This document shows positions 43,601 through 51,635 of a stretch of 64,000 bases of DNA, one piece after another; the first letter of the stretch is position 1, and the number at the start of each line of letters is the position of its first letter. The translations under genes were made by a program, and so were the position numbers. This DNA is from Chthonomonas sp. UBA1950. Its GTDB lineage: Bacteria; Armatimonadota; Fimbriimonadia; Fimbriimonadales; Fimbriimonadaceae. A model generated the notes under the pieces. It was given only the letters and a program-made list of their open reading frames with translations, ran no database searches and was not told where the DNA came from. Where the stretch lies: assembly GCA_002336105.1 (NCBI GenBank), contig DDEQ01000041.1, forward strand, positions 62,598-126,597. Reading direction: 5' to 3'.

Positions 43601-44128
43601 GTTTTGATTCTCGATATCATGTATCCGACTAACTTCATCAGTCCACTCCCCTAGCATGGTTTCGGCATCGAGCCACCAAGCTCCAACTTTAGCAAGGGAA
43701 CACATTCGGTCAAGAACCTGACGCTTCGACTCATCTTCACTGAGGACTTTTCCAAACACGATGACACTTGTCGGAAGTGTATCTAGGTCAGGGAGTTTGG
43801 CGCTCTTTTGGACCCTGAAATGTTGTCCGCTTGATGTGACTAGCGAAACTTCTGCTTCTACAATAGTCTCTCCTGACTGCAAAGCCAGTTCACATGCTTC
43901 AACCCAAGACCCGTCTGCTTCGAACTGAAGTGGATCTGTGCTGGATAGGGAAAGCAAGCCTAATAAGGCAGCGTTCGGCGAGTGAGCCGAGACACTCAGA
44001 TGCCCCGCCGGGGAAATATCCCATCTTTCCTGCCAAATCGGATATGGTGCTACATCGCACTGTTCAAGAAATACAGCAGGGTCAATGTATGACCTTGCTG
44101 GTTGCTTTTCAACCACAATTGCCCCCAA
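40667..44128 (-). CDS. Multi-PAS sensor histidine kinase
   Basis: The 1,153-residue cytoplasmic-looking protein has a weak N-terminal PAS-like region (1-130), one PAS/PAC (about 140-255) and five more PAS units beginning at residues 286, 418, 549, 681 and 813 (ILDAAP, ILDAIP, ILDNVP, ILNNIP, VIDSMP), a period of 131-132. The kinase core follows: phospho-acceptor His944 in AVAHDLRAPLRA, the N box in NLLENAVKYTS (about 1055), VSDNGDGFN and GLGIGLATVARI. No response-regulator gene is adjacent. No membrane segments or signal peptide are seen. Confidence 0.95.
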   Translation of the reverse strand: MGAIVVEKQPARSYIDPAVFLEQCDVAPYPIWQERWDISPAGHLSVSAHSPNAALLGLLSLSSTDPLQFEADGSWVEACELALQSGETIVEAEVSLVTSSGQHFRVQKSAKLPDLDTLPTSVIVFGKVLSEDESKRQVLDRMCSLAKVGAWWLDAETMLGEWTDEVSRIHDIENQNAVGGIRGFDFYVGESRKKIEEAVELAITRGIPYDLELEFKSARGVRKYVRTSCEPIIRNGKVVRLQGALQDITDLVTTRQALLSINHELEERVQLRTAEKEEAQRALKAILDAAPLQISYWDKNFHIQFANKSCANWFGMTEDQIIGRSAKDILGEDTYNRRKGNLDAAYAGETVVFEDSRYLSEEDAVRHVLVHYVPNEIKGSVEGIYVLVFDITTQKQMEASLTETRIELEQTRHDINCILDAIPYAVGSYDLNRNARYLNKAHTTWLGIDLNHKDHPHISEVFGEYYSENIQYIESVLAGVPQRYEYPIPSLEGSGVRSADVSLIPDIVDGKVFGFHTVIFDITDIARTKEALTHSNLLLEQAHRDLRHILDNVPCLVGYYDVNLRNRFANYAYFNWLGWQPEEIMGKNIREILGEQRFVEAEPYINQALLGKSQTFQRQFGNDAETPIRHTVTHYVPDIVNDKVVGFYILAIDISDQWKVQRKLEETNQDLDRSRRHLANILNNIPGLIGYYDRNLRNRFANYAYEDWIGISAEQLYGMHVSEILGEETMRANEHRFESVLKGSPQHFERTMLDQSGQLDRHVLIHYVPDINNGEIQGFYVLGFDITTQKETQASLERLNAELEKTRRQTQNVIDSMPSMVAYVNKNLENRFANIELGKWFNTEPNQLKGKSLADILGPSYVVSQPYVEGALCGEQQTFELKIFTESRPEGIPTLTYFIPDIDQNDEVKGFYIYAYDVSKLKATEKSLEHINKELEAFTYAVAHDLRAPLRAVSGFCAVLQDQLSEIGVTAVDEYITPIVRSVKRMSELIDGLLKLSRSVQGPLTVTSVDLSEIATELSRIFSKVIDNRSINWDIEPGITVEADPNMINTVMQNLLENAVKYTSKTANAKIRFYKEISDGVDYYCVSDNGDGFNSEYASNLFEPFQRLHRQEDFPGLGIGLATVARIIRRHSGTITATSEPQHGATFKFTIGK

Positions 44129-44451
44129 AAGACTCTCTATCGACTAGAACTACATTGTTCAAATCACTCGTATGTCAAGGGTTCCTGGCTAGGATCAACA
44201 AGGACACTCTCGTATATTTGTGAGAATACGTTAAAGAGTCTGTAAGGAAACCTTCACAATAGTGCAGGAAGGTAACTTCAGAATCTGAACGTAGGAGCAT
44301 TATATGATCGTTTTAGCGGACATGCAATAATTTTGTGTAATTAAGGCAGCTAAAAAGACATTGTTCGCCGAAAGCACTCTTTAAGATAGGACTATAAACT
44401 GCTGAGTCGTTTTTTGTTGTTTTGAAGTGACTAAACCTTTGGGACAATGCA
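44129..44451. other. AT-rich intergenic region between kinase and GNAT genes
   Basis: These 323 bases are AT-rich and hold no open frame that looks like a protein. Both flanking genes are on the reverse strand, so the kinase promoter should lie here. No clear RNA gene or strong hairpin is seen. Confidence 0.6.
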
Positions 44452-44856
44452 CTAGTTTGGTCGATACACCATCGATGGAGTATCGGTAGCGAACTTCTGA
44501 AAGCCGAATTTCTCGTAAAAGGTTTTGATACGAGTTCCATCGGTCAATGTCACCGAAACATAATCAGCATGCTCCAAATGCTGAATGACAGCTTCCATCA
44601 ACTTGGTACCAATGCCTCGTCGTCGGTAGTCTGCCAGCACGATCAGGTCGAGAATTTGCACGATATATGGGTCTCCGCAGACCCTCACGAATCCGACAAG
44701 TTTGCCGTCTTCGATCGCGCCAACTTTAAAATAGCTTCGGTCTAGTTGAGCCTGAGTTTTCTCGACTGTTCTTGTGTTATGGGGGTCCCAACCGACCGAG
44801 CGAATCAAGCTGAGAACTTCTGATGCAGAGATTGTATGATCGTAAATGAGTTCCAA
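44452..44856 (-). CDS. GNAT-family N-acetyltransferase
   Basis: From the TTG at 44856 the protein is 134 residues. This start has GAGG five bases upstream and gives the family-type opening ELIYDHTISASEVLSL; a frame to 44937 would overlap the divergent pnuC gene by 17 bases and is less likely. The acetyl-CoA loop is DYRRRGIGTKLMEAV, with SVGWDPHN near the start and FYEKFGFQKF near the end. The substrate is unknown. Confidence 0.82.
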   Translation of the reverse strand: MELIYDHTISASEVLSLIRSVGWDPHNTRTVEKTQAQLDRSYFKVGAIEDGKLVGFVRVCGDPYIVQILDLIVLADYRRRGIGTKLMEAVIQHLEHADYVSVTLTDGTRIKTFYEKFGFQKFATDTPSMVYRPN

Positions 44857-44920
44857 GGGCACCTCGCAAGCCGGATTCAAATGATCGGATGGTCTTGTCG
44901 ATCGGTAAAATCCCTTTGCC

Positions 44921-45595
44921 GTGACAAAAAGGCTCAATCTTCTTCACCTAAGCCTCGTCGCAGCCATCTCCGTTGCGATTGGTTATGGCCTCAAACTCAG
45001 ATTTGGTGTTGAGTGGATTGATTTCGCTGCCTTTGTGACCTGCGTGCTTTATGTCTATTTGGCTTCCGTCGAGAGCATTTTAACCTGGCCAGTGAGTCTC
45101 GTTTGTAGCGCATGCTGGGCTGTTGGCGTTTACAATGCGAAGCTTTATGCAGATTTCAGCCTTCAGTTGTTCTTTTTCATGCTGAGTATTCACGGCTGGT
45201 ACCAATGGTCCCGAGGTAGCGAAGGGGATACCGCACTCAAGATCACCAGATTAAAGCTAACTCACTGGCCATATCTGGGCATAGCATTGTTTCTGGGTGT
45301 GAATATCTATATGCCCATTCTGGCGCACTTCAACGCGTCCAAAGCACTGCCTGATTCCATGTTAACAGTGACAAGCATCATCGGCCAATACCTTCAGAAC
45401 ATCAAAAAGCTTGAGAATTGGCTCCTTTGGATTCTTGTAAACGTCGGATATACATGGCTGTATATCAGTAGAGGCGGCATGGAAACATACGCAGTCCTTA
45501 GCGGGATGTTGCTGATTGTGGCGTTATTTGGTTTGAAGGATTGGCTCAAGTCATACAAAAGCCAAGAGGGCCCGGCTACTCTTCCCGCGCCTTAA
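44921..45595 (+). CDS. pnuC: PnuC-type nicotinamide riboside/ribosyl transporter
   Basis: The 224-residue protein has about seven hydrophobic helices. The PnuC signature is visible in LSIHGWYQW and in LLWILVNVGYTWLYISRGG. It imports vitamin B3 nucleosides for NAD synthesis, by family inference. The start lies close to the divergent GNAT gene. The end overlaps the convergent spermidine-synthase-like gene by 20 bases. No NAD-biosynthesis gene is adjacent. Confidence 0.92.
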   Translation: MTKRLNLLHLSLVAAISVAIGYGLKLRFGVEWIDFAAFVTCVLYVYLASVESILTWPVSLVCSACWAVGVYNAKLYADFSLQLFFFMLSIHGWYQWSRGSEGDTALKITRLKLTHWPYLGIALFLGVNIYMPILAHFNASKALPDSMLTVTSIIGQYLQNIKKLENWLLWILVNVGYTWLYISRGGMETYAVLSGMLLIVALFGLKDWLKSYKSQEGPATLPAP

Positions 45596-47783
45596 ATGCG
45601 CCGATGACGTTGCAATAGTCGTCTGTCCAAGGGCGAACTCTTATATCCTCTGGTTCATCAAAGTCACGAGTGTCGAGAAGGGGTGTAAAGTCTACGGTCT
45701 TTCTCGCGAGAAGGAACCATTGAGACTGCCGCTTGCCATCCGCCTCTTCGTCCTGAGTGGCTCCATCTGACTGATATAGCCGAGCGAGATTGAGCTCGCG
45801 GGCGTTGGCTAACAATACTGGCGCCAAATCTAGGTAGTGATTACTTATATGAAAGGCAAGCACCCCGTGATCGGCGAGCTTCGACAGGTACATCTTAATG
45901 GCTTCTGTGGTGAGTAGATGCACGGGAATGGCATCCGAGCTGAAGGCATCAAGAACGATCAGATTGAACTTCTCATTCGATTGTGCCAAGGTCAGTCTTG
46001 CGTCGCCCAAGACGACGTCGACTTTTGCGGATGAATCCTTCAAGAAGGTGAAGTATCTGGGGTCTTTCGCGATCTTGTCGACGATTGGATCGATTTCATA
46101 ATAAGTAAAGTGTTGTCCCGGTTGTCCATAGGCCGCTAAAGAACCAACGCCGAGTCCAACGAAAGCGGCTCGTTGCGGGGGCATCTTCAACATGACCTGC
46201 CCGATCGGACCACTTGGGTGATAGTAAGTGAGCGGCATATCTCGTTGCTTCAAGTCTTGAATGCCGTGAATGGTGTTGCCATGATCTAGTTCGTGTAGTC
46301 GACCATGATCGCTCACCACTACTCGGTGGACGCCAAAGAACGAACGTTCTTCAGCAATGACTGATCCGGCTGACGCTACGTGTACGACGCTTTGAACGAC
46401 AAAGACGGCTGCCAAAGATAGCCCGAATCGAAGTGGTCGATCAACACCAAAGAAGGCCAGCAAGACAGGTAACCCAATCCCGAAAAGGGTTCTTTGCCAA
46501 CCTGGTTTCGCCAGCATCGGAACATGAGGGAGGAAGAGTGCAATACCAACCGTGAGAGCAAGAACTGCAGCCGGAACAATCCAGTCTGACTTCTCAAACC
46601 CTGTTTTGGACGTTGGCCGGAGCATGCAAGCTGCGGCAATTGCTAACGGATATTCCAGAAGCGAATTGAAAGTTACCGGCGCCAGAAGAGCATTGAATGC
46701 GCCTCCTATGACGCCTCCGAGAGCTACCCAGAAGAAGAATTCGGTGAGGTGAGTCGGGTCAGGTTTAGCCTTTGCCAACCGAGAATGGCACATCCATGCC
46801 GCAATGAAGAATCCAGCGACATGGAGAGTTCCTAATTGCAGGATGGGCTGGGCGCTTCCAAGAACAATCACGACCGCGAGTGGAACCGCCAAAACCGACA
46901 GGATGCGTCCGAGCAGAACATCTGGAGTCTTAGGTTGGCGCGCAAAGACGAGGATGAACGTCAGCAGATAGAAGGCAAGTGGGATGATCCAGAGCAATGG
47001 GATCGGCGCAATATTGCTGGTGAGGTATGTGGTAACGCCGAGTAACAAACTGCTCGGAACGGCGCTGAGCACAATCCACAATCGTCTTTGCGCCCAAGTT
47101 GTAGGTGCCAAGTCTCCGGATGCTCGGTTCTCCAAAGGCTCCGATGTCGCTTGAGATTTCGGAATGGAAAGCGCAGAAGCTAAGCCGATGAACAAGACGA
47201 GTACCCCAAATCCGATTTTCCAGAGGCCAGCCTGCTCGCTGATCCCGAAGAGTGGTTCTAGGACAATTGGGTAAGCAAGAAGCGCGATCATGCTCCCGAC
47301 ATTTCCGGCTGCATACAAAAAGTAGGGGCCTTTAGCACTCGGGTCTGAGGTTTTAGAAAACCAACTTTGAAGCAACGAACTGTTTGCGCTAATCGCGAAG
47401 AAGGGGAGTCCCACCAGCCCGAACAACGCAAATAGAACAAGACCGCCCGCTTCGGTCGCACCGGCTGCTCGGTTACGTACCGCTTCGAACCAGGTCGAAT
47501 GCGTCGTCATGGGAAGCACCATAAACGCGACGACCAGAAGAACAACGTGAACAATGCGTTGTGTCCGAACACTTAGTTTTGAGCTAAGGACGTGCGCATA
47601 CAGGTAGCCAAGAAGTAGCGCTGCCTGAAAGAAGACCATGCAGGAATTCCAGACCTGAGGCGATCCCCCAAATGTCGGCAACACCATCCGAGCAGCCAGT
47701 GGCTCAACCATAAAGAGTAGCGCTGAGCTAACAAAGGCTGTAAGGATAAAAACGAATCTCACGGTCTGAGGTGAGTTTGGCAC
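45576..47783 (-). CDS. Fused MFS-type membrane domain and spermidine-synthase-like protein
   Basis: The 735-residue protein has about 12 hydrophobic segments in residues 1-470, with LPTFGGSPQVWNSCMVFFQA typical of this fused family, then a class I methyltransferase-like fold of the spermidine synthase group (about 500-730). Landmarks are FVGLGVGSLAAYGQPGQHF, YYEIDPIV, VVLGDARLTLA and LIVLDAFSSDAIPVHLLT. The fused members are common in bacteria but their substrate is uncertain; true spermidine synthesis is unproven. No decarboxylase gene is adjacent. Confidence 0.9.
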   Translation of the reverse strand: MPNSPQTVRFVFILTAFVSSALLFMVEPLAARMVLPTFGGSPQVWNSCMVFFQAALLLGYLYAHVLSSKLSVRTQRIVHVVLLVVAFMVLPMTTHSTWFEAVRNRAAGATEAGGLVLFALFGLVGLPFFAISANSSLLQSWFSKTSDPSAKGPYFLYAAGNVGSMIALLAYPIVLEPLFGISEQAGLWKIGFGVLVLFIGLASALSIPKSQATSEPLENRASGDLAPTTWAQRRLWIVLSAVPSSLLLGVTTYLTSNIAPIPLLWIIPLAFYLLTFILVFARQPKTPDVLLGRILSVLAVPLAVVIVLGSAQPILQLGTLHVAGFFIAAWMCHSRLAKAKPDPTHLTEFFFWVALGGVIGGAFNALLAPVTFNSLLEYPLAIAAACMLRPTSKTGFEKSDWIVPAAVLALTVGIALFLPHVPMLAKPGWQRTLFGIGLPVLLAFFGVDRPLRFGLSLAAVFVVQSVVHVASAGSVIAEERSFFGVHRVVVSDHGRLHELDHGNTIHGIQDLKQRDMPLTYYHPSGPIGQVMLKMPPQRAAFVGLGVGSLAAYGQPGQHFTYYEIDPIVDKIAKDPRYFTFLKDSSAKVDVVLGDARLTLAQSNEKFNLIVLDAFSSDAIPVHLLTTEAIKMYLSKLADHGVLAFHISNHYLDLAPVLLANARELNLARLYQSDGATQDEEADGKRQSQWFLLARKTVDFTPLLDTRDFDEPEDIRVRPWTDDYCNVIGAFKAREE

Positions 47784-47952
47784 GTATTCACCAAACTCTT
47801 TATCTTACGATTCCTTGCGATAAATCGCCGTTTAATACGTTCATAAACTTGCCAACCTAAATTATGAAAATGGACTGTCAATAATACGAGGTGGTAGGGA
47901 TAAAGCAGGGCCGTTTCTGACTCTATCAATTTGTTTAGGTAAAGGTGGGCTG

Positions 47953-49872
47953 TTGGGGAAAATAAAGAATCTTGTTCCATGGGTGGCACTCGATATTTGC
48001 GGGGTAGCGCTCGCTTTGTATGCGAGCAGTTGTTTACGAATTTTGACTGTTCCGCACGATGTGGCAAGTCCAAACGTTGCTCAACTGGCACTCATCGAAA
48101 TCGCGACACTCGCATTGTTCGGAGCCTCGGGGTTATACATCGCTCATTCGCGATATCTCGGGATTCGAGATGTGGCTCGATTCATCACGTGTGTGACTAT
48201 CTCGAGCTTGTGCTACGTCGCTTTGAACGCCTATGTATCGCACACGTTTGAGCATTCGCTTGTAGGGCCGGGCATCTTCTACTTTGTCTGCACTTCGATT
48301 TTAGGAAGCTTCCGTTTGCTCCAGCGGCTTGTCGAGGTACGCAATCTCGAACACGAATCGGAGCACCTAGGTCGAATCCCACAACTAAGAACGCTAGTGA
48401 TCGGGGCAGGCGATGCGGGAGAAATGATCATCAGTGAATCTCTGCGGAAGCCATATGCTCCTTTTAAGGTTGTAGGCTTGCTGGATGACAATATCAAAAA
48501 GCATGGCCTAACGATTCACGGGGTGAAGGTGCTTGGCAAAACAAACCAAGTAGGTGATTTCGTTCGACGGCTAAGGGTCGATCAAGTGCTCATCGCCATG
48601 CCAAGTGCGGAGGGGTCGGTGCTCAGACACATCACCGAACTCTGCCAAAACGCCAAAGTAAAAACGCTTTCGTTACCGAGCGTTACGGGCATGATTGTGG
48701 GGGCCGCGATCACGCCCCAGGCTCGGGGGATCGATATCGCCGACCTACTACAGCGCCCACCCACCCCCTTTGACCCGGTAGCTGGAATGAGTTACATTGC
48801 CGGACAGACGATCATGATTACCGGCGCTGGGGGCTCGATTGGTTCTGAGCTAGTGCGCCAAATAGCCAAGCTACACCCAAAGCGGCTAATCTTGCTCGGC
48901 AGTGGCGAGAACAGCATTTTCGAAATCGAGCAGATGCTCATCCAAGATTACGGCCTAACACCTATCCCCGTGATAGCCGACGTCCGCAATCGAGCGCGAC
49001 TAGACCACTTGTTCGATACCTTCCGACCCGACGTTGTGTTCCATGCTGCCGCCCACAAGCATGTTCCGCTCATGGAGGCGAATCCGGTCGAAGCGGTGCG
49101 AAACAACTGTATCGGAACGCTCAACGTCGTCGAGCTGTCGGCGGAGTACAACGTCAAACATTGCATCTTTGTCTCGACGGATAAGGCAGTCAATCCGTCC
49201 AGTGTGATGGGGGCGAGTAAACGTCTATCGGAGCGAATCGTCGTGGCTCACACGGGTAAATCGGCGACGGAGTTTGCGATTGTCCGCTTTGGCAACGTGC
49301 TAGGCAGTCGCGGTAGCCTAATTCCGTGCCTCAAGAACCAGATTATGCGCGGCGGTCCAGTACGGATCACGCACCCTGAGATGACACGCTTCTTCATGAC
49401 CATTCCTGAAGCCGCTCAACTGATCGTTCAGGCAGGGGCGATGGGCAAAGAAGGCGAAATATTCATCTTGGACATGGGGGACCCAGTCAGCATCAAAGAG
49501 ATTGCCTATGATGTGATCCGCCTACACGGACACATTCCAGAAAAGACGATGAAAGTAGTCTTCACTGGTACTCGACCGGGCGAAAAGCTGCATGAAGAGC
49601 TGGCTTATTCATCGGAAGAGCTTCTACCTACCGACCACAATCGTATTCGTATGGTGAGCTCGTCGGAGAAGGATGCGCTCGGCCCGCTGCTGAAAGAGGT
49701 TCGGTTCCTTGAAGAGCTTTGTAAAACAGAGGATAGTGGTCTGATCAGAGATCGGCTACTGAATTTGGCGACATCTCCGACCTTTGTTGAGCAGTCTCAC
49801 GTCGATCCAAAAACAATCTATCTGCAAGGCGCGGTCATCGAAACAGAAGGCGTGTCGAATCGAGTCGCATGA
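47953..49872 (+). CDS. FlaA1/WbpM-type nucleotide-sugar dehydratase (polysaccharide biosynthesis)
   Basis: The 639-residue protein starts at TTG. It has several membrane segments (about 7-115), a CoA-binding-like domain (about 145-260) and the dehydratase/epimerase domain (about 280-600). Key motifs are GAGGSIGSELVRQI (NAD binding), FVSTDKAVNPSSVMGASK (active site of the large dehydratases) and TRPGEKLHEELAYSSE. It probably makes UDP-4-keto-6-deoxy sugars from UDP-GlcNAc for surface glycan or flagellin glycosylation. No glycosyltransferase cluster adjoins it. Confidence 0.94.
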   Translation: MGKIKNLVPWVALDICGVALALYASSCLRILTVPHDVASPNVAQLALIEIATLALFGASGLYIAHSRYLGIRDVARFITCVTISSLCYVALNAYVSHTFEHSLVGPGIFYFVCTSILGSFRLLQRLVEVRNLEHESEHLGRIPQLRTLVIGAGDAGEMIISESLRKPYAPFKVVGLLDDNIKKHGLTIHGVKVLGKTNQVGDFVRRLRVDQVLIAMPSAEGSVLRHITELCQNAKVKTLSLPSVTGMIVGAAITPQARGIDIADLLQRPPTPFDPVAGMSYIAGQTIMITGAGGSIGSELVRQIAKLHPKRLILLGSGENSIFEIEQMLIQDYGLTPIPVIADVRNRARLDHLFDTFRPDVVFHAAAHKHVPLMEANPVEAVRNNCIGTLNVVELSAEYNVKHCIFVSTDKAVNPSSVMGASKRLSERIVVAHTGKSATEFAIVRFGNVLGSRGSLIPCLKNQIMRGGPVRITHPEMTRFFMTIPEAAQLIVQAGAMGKEGEIFILDMGDPVSIKEIAYDVIRLHGHIPEKTMKVVFTGTRPGEKLHEELAYSSEELLPTDHNRIRMVSSSEKDALGPLLKEVRFLEELCKTEDSGLIRDRLLNLATSPTFVEQSHVDPKTIYLQGAVIETEGVSNRVA

Positions 49873-49917
49873 AATTGCGACACTAAGCAGGTAGAAACCA
49901 TCTAAAATAGTGGTTCG

Positions 49918-51591
49918 ATGGGATCATTAACACTAGCGGGTGTTCTACGTCAGTCCGCAAAGACGTACGGCACCCGTCCTGCCTTTCTCACGGTTGAGAA
50001 ATCTGGGGTCCAAACTCTCACCTACAGTGATCTCTACACGAAGGTCCTTAGTTATGCCGGGAACCTTGTGAATGCTGGACTCGTGCGCGGCGAAAAGCTC
50101 GCGCTAATGGCAGAAAATAGCGTGCATTGGATGTGCTGTGACCTCGCCTGCCAAGTTCTCGGCGTTGTGACAGTACCGATTTATCCGACACTACTGGCTG
50201 AGCAAGCAGATCATATTGTTAGAGATAGCGGCGCAAAGTTGCTCATATGCGGTAACGATGAGCTGTTGCAAAGGATGAAAGCCGTCGATGCAGTGCCCAA
50301 GCTGCTCGTCAACTCGCTTGATAGCCCAGACCAAGCCCTCACCCCCGAAGCCGCTGACCGCGAAATCGATGCGGGAGATGCGGCCCTGCCGTTCACCATC
50401 ATCTACACCAGCGGCACAACCGGAACGCCGAAAGGCGCTTTGCTCGCGCACACCGCTTTTACGCACATCTGCAAAGTTGCCGCCGACGAGATCGCGATTT
50501 CGAAGGATGACGTCTTTATGAGTTTCCTGCCGATGTCGCATGTTTTCGAGCGAATCGGTCAATATCTGTCGCTCTACCTCGGAGCAAGTTGTTGTGTTTC
50601 GAAGAGCCTCATGGCGCTTCCCAACGAACTCAAAGTCATCAAACCAACGCTCATGTTTTCGGTCCCGCGCTTCCTTGAGAACATGCGCAACCGAGTCCTG
50701 GAGGCAGTCGCAAAAGAAAAGCCGATTCGTCAGAAGCTGTTCGCCCTTGCGTTGAAGCAAGGCAAAGCAAAATTCGAAGGTAAGTTTGCGCCGTTGGTTG
50801 GCCTAACCGACCACCTCGTCGCAGAAAAGGTCCGGGCACGCGTCGGCGGCAGAATGCGCTATCTGATCTCGGGGGGTGCGGCGCTCGCACCTGCCGTAAG
50901 CGACTTCTTTTTTAGTCTCGGGTTAGAAGTTCTTCAAGGCTACGGACTCACCGAAACATCAGGTGGGTCTTGTGTGAACCGGCCCTATCGCAACAATCCG
51001 CGGACAGTTGGCGAACCGCTTGGGATGGAGATCAAAATCGCAGAAGACGGCGAGATTCTGATGCGCGGACCCGGCATCATGATTGGCTACCACAATATGC
51101 CAGAAGAGACCGCGAAGGCGATTGACCCCGATGGTTGGTTCCATACCGGCGACATAGGCGAGATGGAAGGACCCGCGCTCAAGATCACCGACCGAAAGAA
51201 GGACATTCTCGTGCTCGGGAACGGAAAGAACGTCGCACCGCAGCCCATCGAGAACAAGCTCAAGATATCGCCTTATATCGCCGAGGCGGTGGTATTGGGC
51301 GACGCCATGGACCACTGCATTTGTCTCGTCGTACCCGCCTATGAGGCTGTTCGACATGCTCTATCGCTTGCCGACTCAGTAGTGCTTAGCACAAACGATG
51401 CTGCGAAGAATCTGATCAAACAAGAGGTAGAAAACTTGAACAAATCGTTGGCAAGTTTTGAGGCAATCAAGAAGCATGCGATCCTCGATGAGCCCTTCAC
51501 CGTGGACAACGGAGAGCTCACACCGACCTTAAAAGTGAAGCGAAAGGTCGTGACTCAGCACTACAAAGAGCTGATCGAGACGCTCAAATAA
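49918..51591 (+). CDS. Long-chain-fatty-acid-CoA ligase (AMP-forming)
   Basis: This 557-residue enzyme activates fatty acids to acyl-CoA with ATP. Visible motifs are TIIYTSGTTGTPKGALLAH (ATP loop), GYGLTETSGGSCVN, GWFHTGDIGEM and ITDRKKDILVLGNGKNVAPQ (the conserved lysine loop). It has the FadD/long-chain layout but no clear signal or membrane segment. It starts 45 bases after the dehydratase gene and ends near a hairpin. Substrate length is inferred, not shown. Confidence 0.95.
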   Translation: MGSLTLAGVLRQSAKTYGTRPAFLTVEKSGVQTLTYSDLYTKVLSYAGNLVNAGLVRGEKLALMAENSVHWMCCDLACQVLGVVTVPIYPTLLAEQADHIVRDSGAKLLICGNDELLQRMKAVDAVPKLLVNSLDSPDQALTPEAADREIDAGDAALPFTIIYTSGTTGTPKGALLAHTAFTHICKVAADEIAISKDDVFMSFLPMSHVFERIGQYLSLYLGASCCVSKSLMALPNELKVIKPTLMFSVPRFLENMRNRVLEAVAKEKPIRQKLFALALKQGKAKFEGKFAPLVGLTDHLVAEKVRARVGGRMRYLISGGAALAPAVSDFFFSLGLEVLQGYGLTETSGGSCVNRPYRNNPRTVGEPLGMEIKIAEDGEILMRGPGIMIGYHNMPEETAKAIDPDGWFHTGDIGEMEGPALKITDRKKDILVLGNGKNVAPQPIENKLKISPYIAEAVVLGDAMDHCICLVVPAYEAVRHALSLADSVVLSTNDAAKNLIKQEVENLNKSLASFEAIKKHAILDEPFTVDNGELTPTLKVKRKVVTQHYKELIETLK

Positions 51592-51598
51592 CGGTGGC

Positions 51599-51619
51599 GG
51601 CTTGGCAAGATGCCAAGCC
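51599..51619. terminator. Perfect 9-bp hairpin between convergent ligase and chemoreceptor genes
   Basis: GGCTTGGCA (51599-51607) and TGCCAAGCC (51611-51619) pair perfectly around an AGA loop. It lies 7 bases after the ligase stop. No T-run follows on either strand. Confidence 0.55.
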
Positions 51620-51635
51620 ATCGCGCCGTTCCGCG

